NCBI GenBank assembly: GCA_003290165.1
Contig: QNQO01005771.1
Coordinates: 159,239 to 223,238 of the forward strand
Direction of reading: 5' to 3'
DNA: 64,000 bases
From: Berberis thunbergii
Taxonomy: Eukaryota; Streptophyta; Magnoliopsida; Ranunculales; Berberidaceae
Position numbers and translations under genes: made by a program. This document shows, one piece after another, positions 60,425-64,000 of this stretch; the stretch's first letter is position 1; each line of letters begins with the position of its first letter. The notes beneath the pieces were generated by a model. It was not told the origin of the DNA and did not search any database. It saw only the letters and a list, made by a program, of their open reading frames with translations.

Positions 60425-61370
60425 AAAATTCCGTGACACTTACACAATGCAAGCAAACAAGCAGAGTTCACATAGGAATAAACCATGATCGAATCTTGAT
60501 TTTAAAACTGTAATAAATCATTAACTCTTACACAGTTATTCACTTACCCCATCTTTGGATCCCACTCATTTGTTGCAGGGTTTGCTTCTTGAAGTTCATC
60601 TCTCTCTCTCTTCTGGTCTTTCCAGCTGCAAGTCTGTACTCATCACCTGTGCTTTCCGGGCACCCGAATGAACCAGTCCCTGTCTGCGAAAACAAATTTT
60701 TTTATCCGAGTTCATTATATATATATATTGAAATTTCTAAATAAAAAATTTCGAAGCCTAGCTCACTAACCTTGTGATGTTGTTGTCAATAGAATTCAGT
60801 TCCACATAGTATTGGTGTCTCAACAAACTCATCTTGCACCATAGCTCCCTCTTCAAAAAATATTGGCTAATATATAGTAAAAGTGGACATGATTAGTGAT
60901 CAAGCAAAACCAAGAAGAAAAAAATTGGAAACAAAATAAGATGGTGAAGATAGTACCTGAGATTGAGATCTAAGAGATTGGAGTTTGTCCAGTTCAGGAA
61001 TGGTGTGATCCTGATCAAGTTGTTGGGTTGGTGGTGTTGACTCGATTCGCTTCGATTGGGTTTGATGGGTCGTTTAGGACCAATAGAGTCGAAGTGAGAT
61101 CGGGTTTGATCTGTGATTCTTTGTGCTTGATCTGGTTCAAGAACTTCATCACTGCGACTTGGCTTCACCATGTCTTTACCTATTGTGTTTGCTTTCCTAA
61201 ACTAGGAGTTTCGCTTTCCTAAACTGGGAGTTTCAACTGAGGAAATAAGCAAAGAAAACAATTGGAAAACTCAAAACCTGTGTGCGCTTCCAAACCAGGT
61301 TAGGTCACATTTTGGTATAGTTTGAGACAGACATGTGATCCTTTAACTATCGTTATAGAGCTTTTAGTAT
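60425..61370. repeat. Direct duplication, right copy (with 53220-54150)
   Basis: Same orientation as 53220-54150, with the LINE fragment and the palindrome between the two copies. A further 20-bp local duplication, CTTTCCTAAACTAGGAGTTT / CTTTCCTAAACTGGGAGTTT, lies at about 61191-61232. Confidence 0.85.
60544..61171 (-). pseudogene. Three-exon small gene, copy B, frameshifted (possibly MEE59-like)
   Basis: Exon 1 (61171-60957) opens in frame for about 50 codons (MVKPSRSDEVLEPDQAQRIT, then SIGPKRPIKPNRSESSQHH) and then shifts just before the conserved DHTIPELDKLQSLRSQSQ. Exon 2 (about 60868-60773) keeps EGAMVQDEFVE. Exon 3 is shifted by one base at its start but then reads TGDEYRLAAGKTRRERDELQ, EANPATNEWDPKMG and a stop, which looks like the true C-terminus. 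Each copy thus keeps parts the other has lost. Either both are pseudogenes, or the indels are sequence errors and one or both are working genes. MEE59 likeness is weak. Confidence 0.55.
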
Positions 61371-61408
61371 GTCTTTACGCATGGTAGGGCAAAATAGAGG
61401 GTCATCCT

Positions 61409-61949
61409 CAGCAGTGGAGTTAGGATAGCAGACAAAGGGGACAAACAGTACATAACTATTCGATTACACTAATTTCATTATTGAAACAACTCTACATTAT
61501 TCAATTATTAGCTTTCCATACCAATTATTGTCATGAGTAGCGAAACGAGCGAGGCTTCCACATCGGACCTATCATCGAGCAATCCTGTGTAGAGCGTGGC
61601 AATTTGCTAACAAATTAGGTACAAAATGGTTCATTCACAACAATTGGTGGGTGTCCTAAATATCTGCCGACACAACGGAGACGTGAATGAGTGCTACGGT
61701 GGAATTTCTTGAACGCACCCGCAGGAAATTATGATAAACAAGATTCAAAATACATCATTGTACTCATCAAAAGTTCGGAAATTCAATAAATGAAAGATTT
61801 TTTTTAACGTGAGAGAGACATCTAAATGAAGGGGGACAAGATTCAAATTTAAAGGGGGCAATATGAAAATTACAAATAGTTTAGTGGATTTTTCTTAAAA
61901 AGATAAGGAGGGCAATTGACCCCCTTAACCAAAAGGTAGATCCACCCTG
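61409..61949. mobile_element. Non-autonomous hAT element with target duplication
   Basis: 541 bp. Flanked by GTCATCCT (61401-61408) and GTCATCTT (61950-61957), 7 of 8 identical. Ends CAGCAGTGGAGTTAGG and, reversed, CAGGGTGGATCTACC. The sub-terminal GGGGGTCAATTGCC resembles the hAT remnant at 46680-46735 and the element at 40490. Confidence 0.7.
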
Positions 61950-61957
61950 GTCATCTT

Positions 61958-62394
61958 TCTGTTTACATAATCACATAAAAAAATAGTAGGGATACCGAAT
62001 TCTCAAAGACAAATTAAAATTCAGCATGAAAAGTTTATTTTGTTGTTTGTGTACAAATTCATGGACATTTGGAAATAAAAGATTTGCCATATCTTAGAAA
62101 AAGTCAATAGGGGTACCGGCTTAGTGATAGACTTGTAATGGATGAAATCACTGAGTCCAGAGTTCAAAATCGTTGATGTCATTTGGGGTGGGAGAAGTCA
62201 AGGGATAAAAAAAATCAAGTATAGAAGTTTTGTAGACAGCTTAGTCAATATTTCATAAATAGGATACAACCATTGCCAAATATTTTTTATGTTTCATGCA
62301 AGAGTCGAGACAACCTATAACATCGATGGACGAGTTAATCCCTACACAATTTGTAACAGATTTGCCCCACATCCTAAGTATGTTAAAGCGATAA
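61958..62394. other. Spacer downstream of the P450
   Basis: AT-rich DNA between the hAT element and the P450 stop codon; probably the former 3' untranslated region. No gene seen. Confidence 0.5.
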
Positions 62395-63979
62395 TCAAAG
62401 CTGGGAAAGAAGGTTCAACATGACTTTACGCGGCCTGCAAATAGCTTCCAAAGGTTCAGATTTGGACATAGCAGTTCCTACTGATCCTCCTGAATGTTCA
62501 CTCATGTCAATGGAAGTCTTGCCCCATTCTTTCCCATTCAAAGCACAGAATCAGTGTACCCAGTGCCAATGCCATCGTTCGCATTGCCAAAACTGTTCCA
62601 GGGCACCTTCTTCTTCCAACCCCAAATGGGATAAACTTAAACCATCTCTCTCCTTCAACAAGAAACCTCTCAGGATTGAACCTATTAGTTCCACCCACAC
62701 CTTGGGTCTCTGTGAATGCCCCATGCATTCACTAATAACATTGTGCCGCTTTTGACTCTGTATCCACTCACAACACAATCTTCTGATGCAGCATGGGGTA
62801 CTAGAAGTGGAGTTACTGGGTGCAACCTGAGTGTCTCATTGATGATACAGTGGAGATAAGGGAGCTTGGGAAGGTCACTGTCTTCCAGCAAACGGTCATG
62901 TTGCATGCTTAAGTTGATCTCTTCTCTTGCCTTTTCAAGCATATCGGATGATTTAGCAAAGCGACATTGCCCATTCCATAGTTGAAGCAGTCGTGTCTGT
63001 TCCTGCTGTGAACATCAACTAAAACAACACCGAAATTAAGGGATGATAAGAATCAAAACATTTAAGGGATGAAAAACAATTTAATCACTTACCGTAACAA
63101 TTCCTTTGATGACCTGGTCAGTGTAATACTTAGGTTCTGTCTCTGTATAGACAAGAAGCTCTCCACAAAGTCCTCTCTTAGTCTCCTCTCTTCCATCGAC
63201 ATGGCCATCGTTCTCTTCTTTGTCAAACTATCGTCAATCAATGCCTGCAATAACTTTTCCCTACTTCTCTGTAACTCCACTACTGTCTTCTCCAATCAAG
63301 AAACGGAAACCACTTCAAAACTGGAAAAAAATCACCATGTTCATTGACATGTTGTAACAAATGTAGTCTTGAAAGCTTCCTTCAACTTCTCCCTTCGTCA
63401 ACCCTCATATCTGCTCTCAAACATTGCTCCCCAGCAACCATCCGGTTCATAAGATTAAACATCAGTTCAAAGAAAGTTGATTCAAGTCCACATTTGAATT
63501 CCTTGAACAAACAACTGTTTGATCAAACATTTGACTTCTTCTTGACGGAAACATGCAGACATGAGGACACGGTTGGAGGAGAATATCTCCGTAGCTGCAA
63601 TGCAGCGGAGGTTGCGCCAGTGCTGACCATAAGGTGACCAGTTGATAGATGTATGGTTCAGACCAAGGTGAACACCTGCAATACAAGTAGGACGGTTTGC
63701 AAGGACAATATCATTCTTGGTGAAGCATTCTTCCACCACAGATGGAGATGAGACTATGAGGGCATTACGGTAGCCAAACCGTAGAAGAAAGACTGGACCA
63801 TATTGGTGGGAGGAGATAGTAGTGTATGGTGCATACGACTTTGAGGAGGTAAGGTGGCCTAGGATTGGGAGAGCAAACGGACTTGGTGGTTGGTTTCTTT
63901 GTGTTAGTCGATAGAGGACTTTGTAGCAGATGAAACCAAATGAAACGAAGCAGCAAAGGTAGTAAATGAAACCATCCAT
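62395..63979 (-). pseudogene. Cytochrome P450, CYP81-like, broken by frameshifts
   Basis: Starts at 63979 with a membrane anchor (MDGFIYYLCCFVSFGFICYK), the hinge PPSPFALPILGHL, then YGPVFLLRFG, VVEECFTKNDIVLANRP and WRNLRCIAATEIFSSNR, all typical of CYP81. The frame is lost near 63482. Around 63093 lies DQVIKGIV, then a donor and a phase-1 intron to about 63011. Exon 2 carries the I-helix [12 protein letters not shown] segment, ETLRLHP (ExxR), [13 protein letters not shown], the haem loop [10 protein letters not shown], and the tail PLEAICRPRKVMLNLLSQL to the stop at 62395. At least four frameshifts separate these. All regions are in order, so it is a decayed gene or an intact one with sequence errors. 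CYP81 enzymes are ER monooxygenases of isoflavone, indole-glucosinolate, lignan and herbicide metabolism. Confidence 0.85.
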
Positions 63980-64000
63980 GATGGATTGAAGAGGGTACGA

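Overview
The window is nuclear DNA of a flowering plant, most likely a eudicot; I do not name a species. It is AT-rich, has spliced genes with GT-AG introns and long intergenic stretches, and carries plant-type transposons (LINE, tRNA-derived SINEs, hAT-like and PIF/Harbinger-like elements). The genes are a plant PIP-type peptide family, a WPP-domain protein, REV1, a bHLH factor and a CYP81-like P450. All calls come from reading the sequence; no search was run.

Layout. (1) 0-19 kb: three genes for small secreted peptides ending in the SGPS..G.GH motif of the PIP/PIPL family. The first two (219-422 and 10070-10258, minus strand) lie in two halves of an old tandem duplication, about 60-9000 and 9940-17130. 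The halves have since diverged: the left one gained a LINE, SINEs and MITEs, and the right one a three-copy array of a 720-bp unit. The third gene (18275-18619) faces the other way. (2) 20.9-22.3 kb: a 1.37-kb element with terminal inverted repeats and a 6-bp target-site duplication. (3) 23.3-37.2 kb: a complete REV1 translesion polymerase gene on the minus strand, 23 exons and 1139 codons, with BRCT, catalytic and two ubiquitin-binding segments. (4) 37.9-41.3 kb: a degenerate satellite array followed by two non-autonomous elements. (5) 42.3-43.6 kb: a six-exon bHLH transcription factor, minus strand. (6) 44-47.6 kb: an orphan promoter-like stretch, a decayed hAT transposon with a nested SINE, and a hAT-type MITE. 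(7) 47.7-48.3 kb: a single-exon WPP-domain gene. (8) 49-53.3 kb: no gene I can resolve. (9) 53.2-61.4 kb: two broken copies of one three-exon gene flank a LINE fragment and a large palindrome with 2.14-kb arms. The arms carry what looks like a piece of an endogenous plant pararetrovirus. (10) 62.4-64 kb: a CYP81-like P450 broken by frameshifts.

The genes do not form a pathway. The features most worth attention are the duplicated peptide-hormone locus, the long pararetrovirus-like palindrome, which could give double-stranded RNA, and a sharp rise in single-base indels in coding sequence right of about 53 kb. That rise means either clustered pseudogenes or poorly polished sequence.
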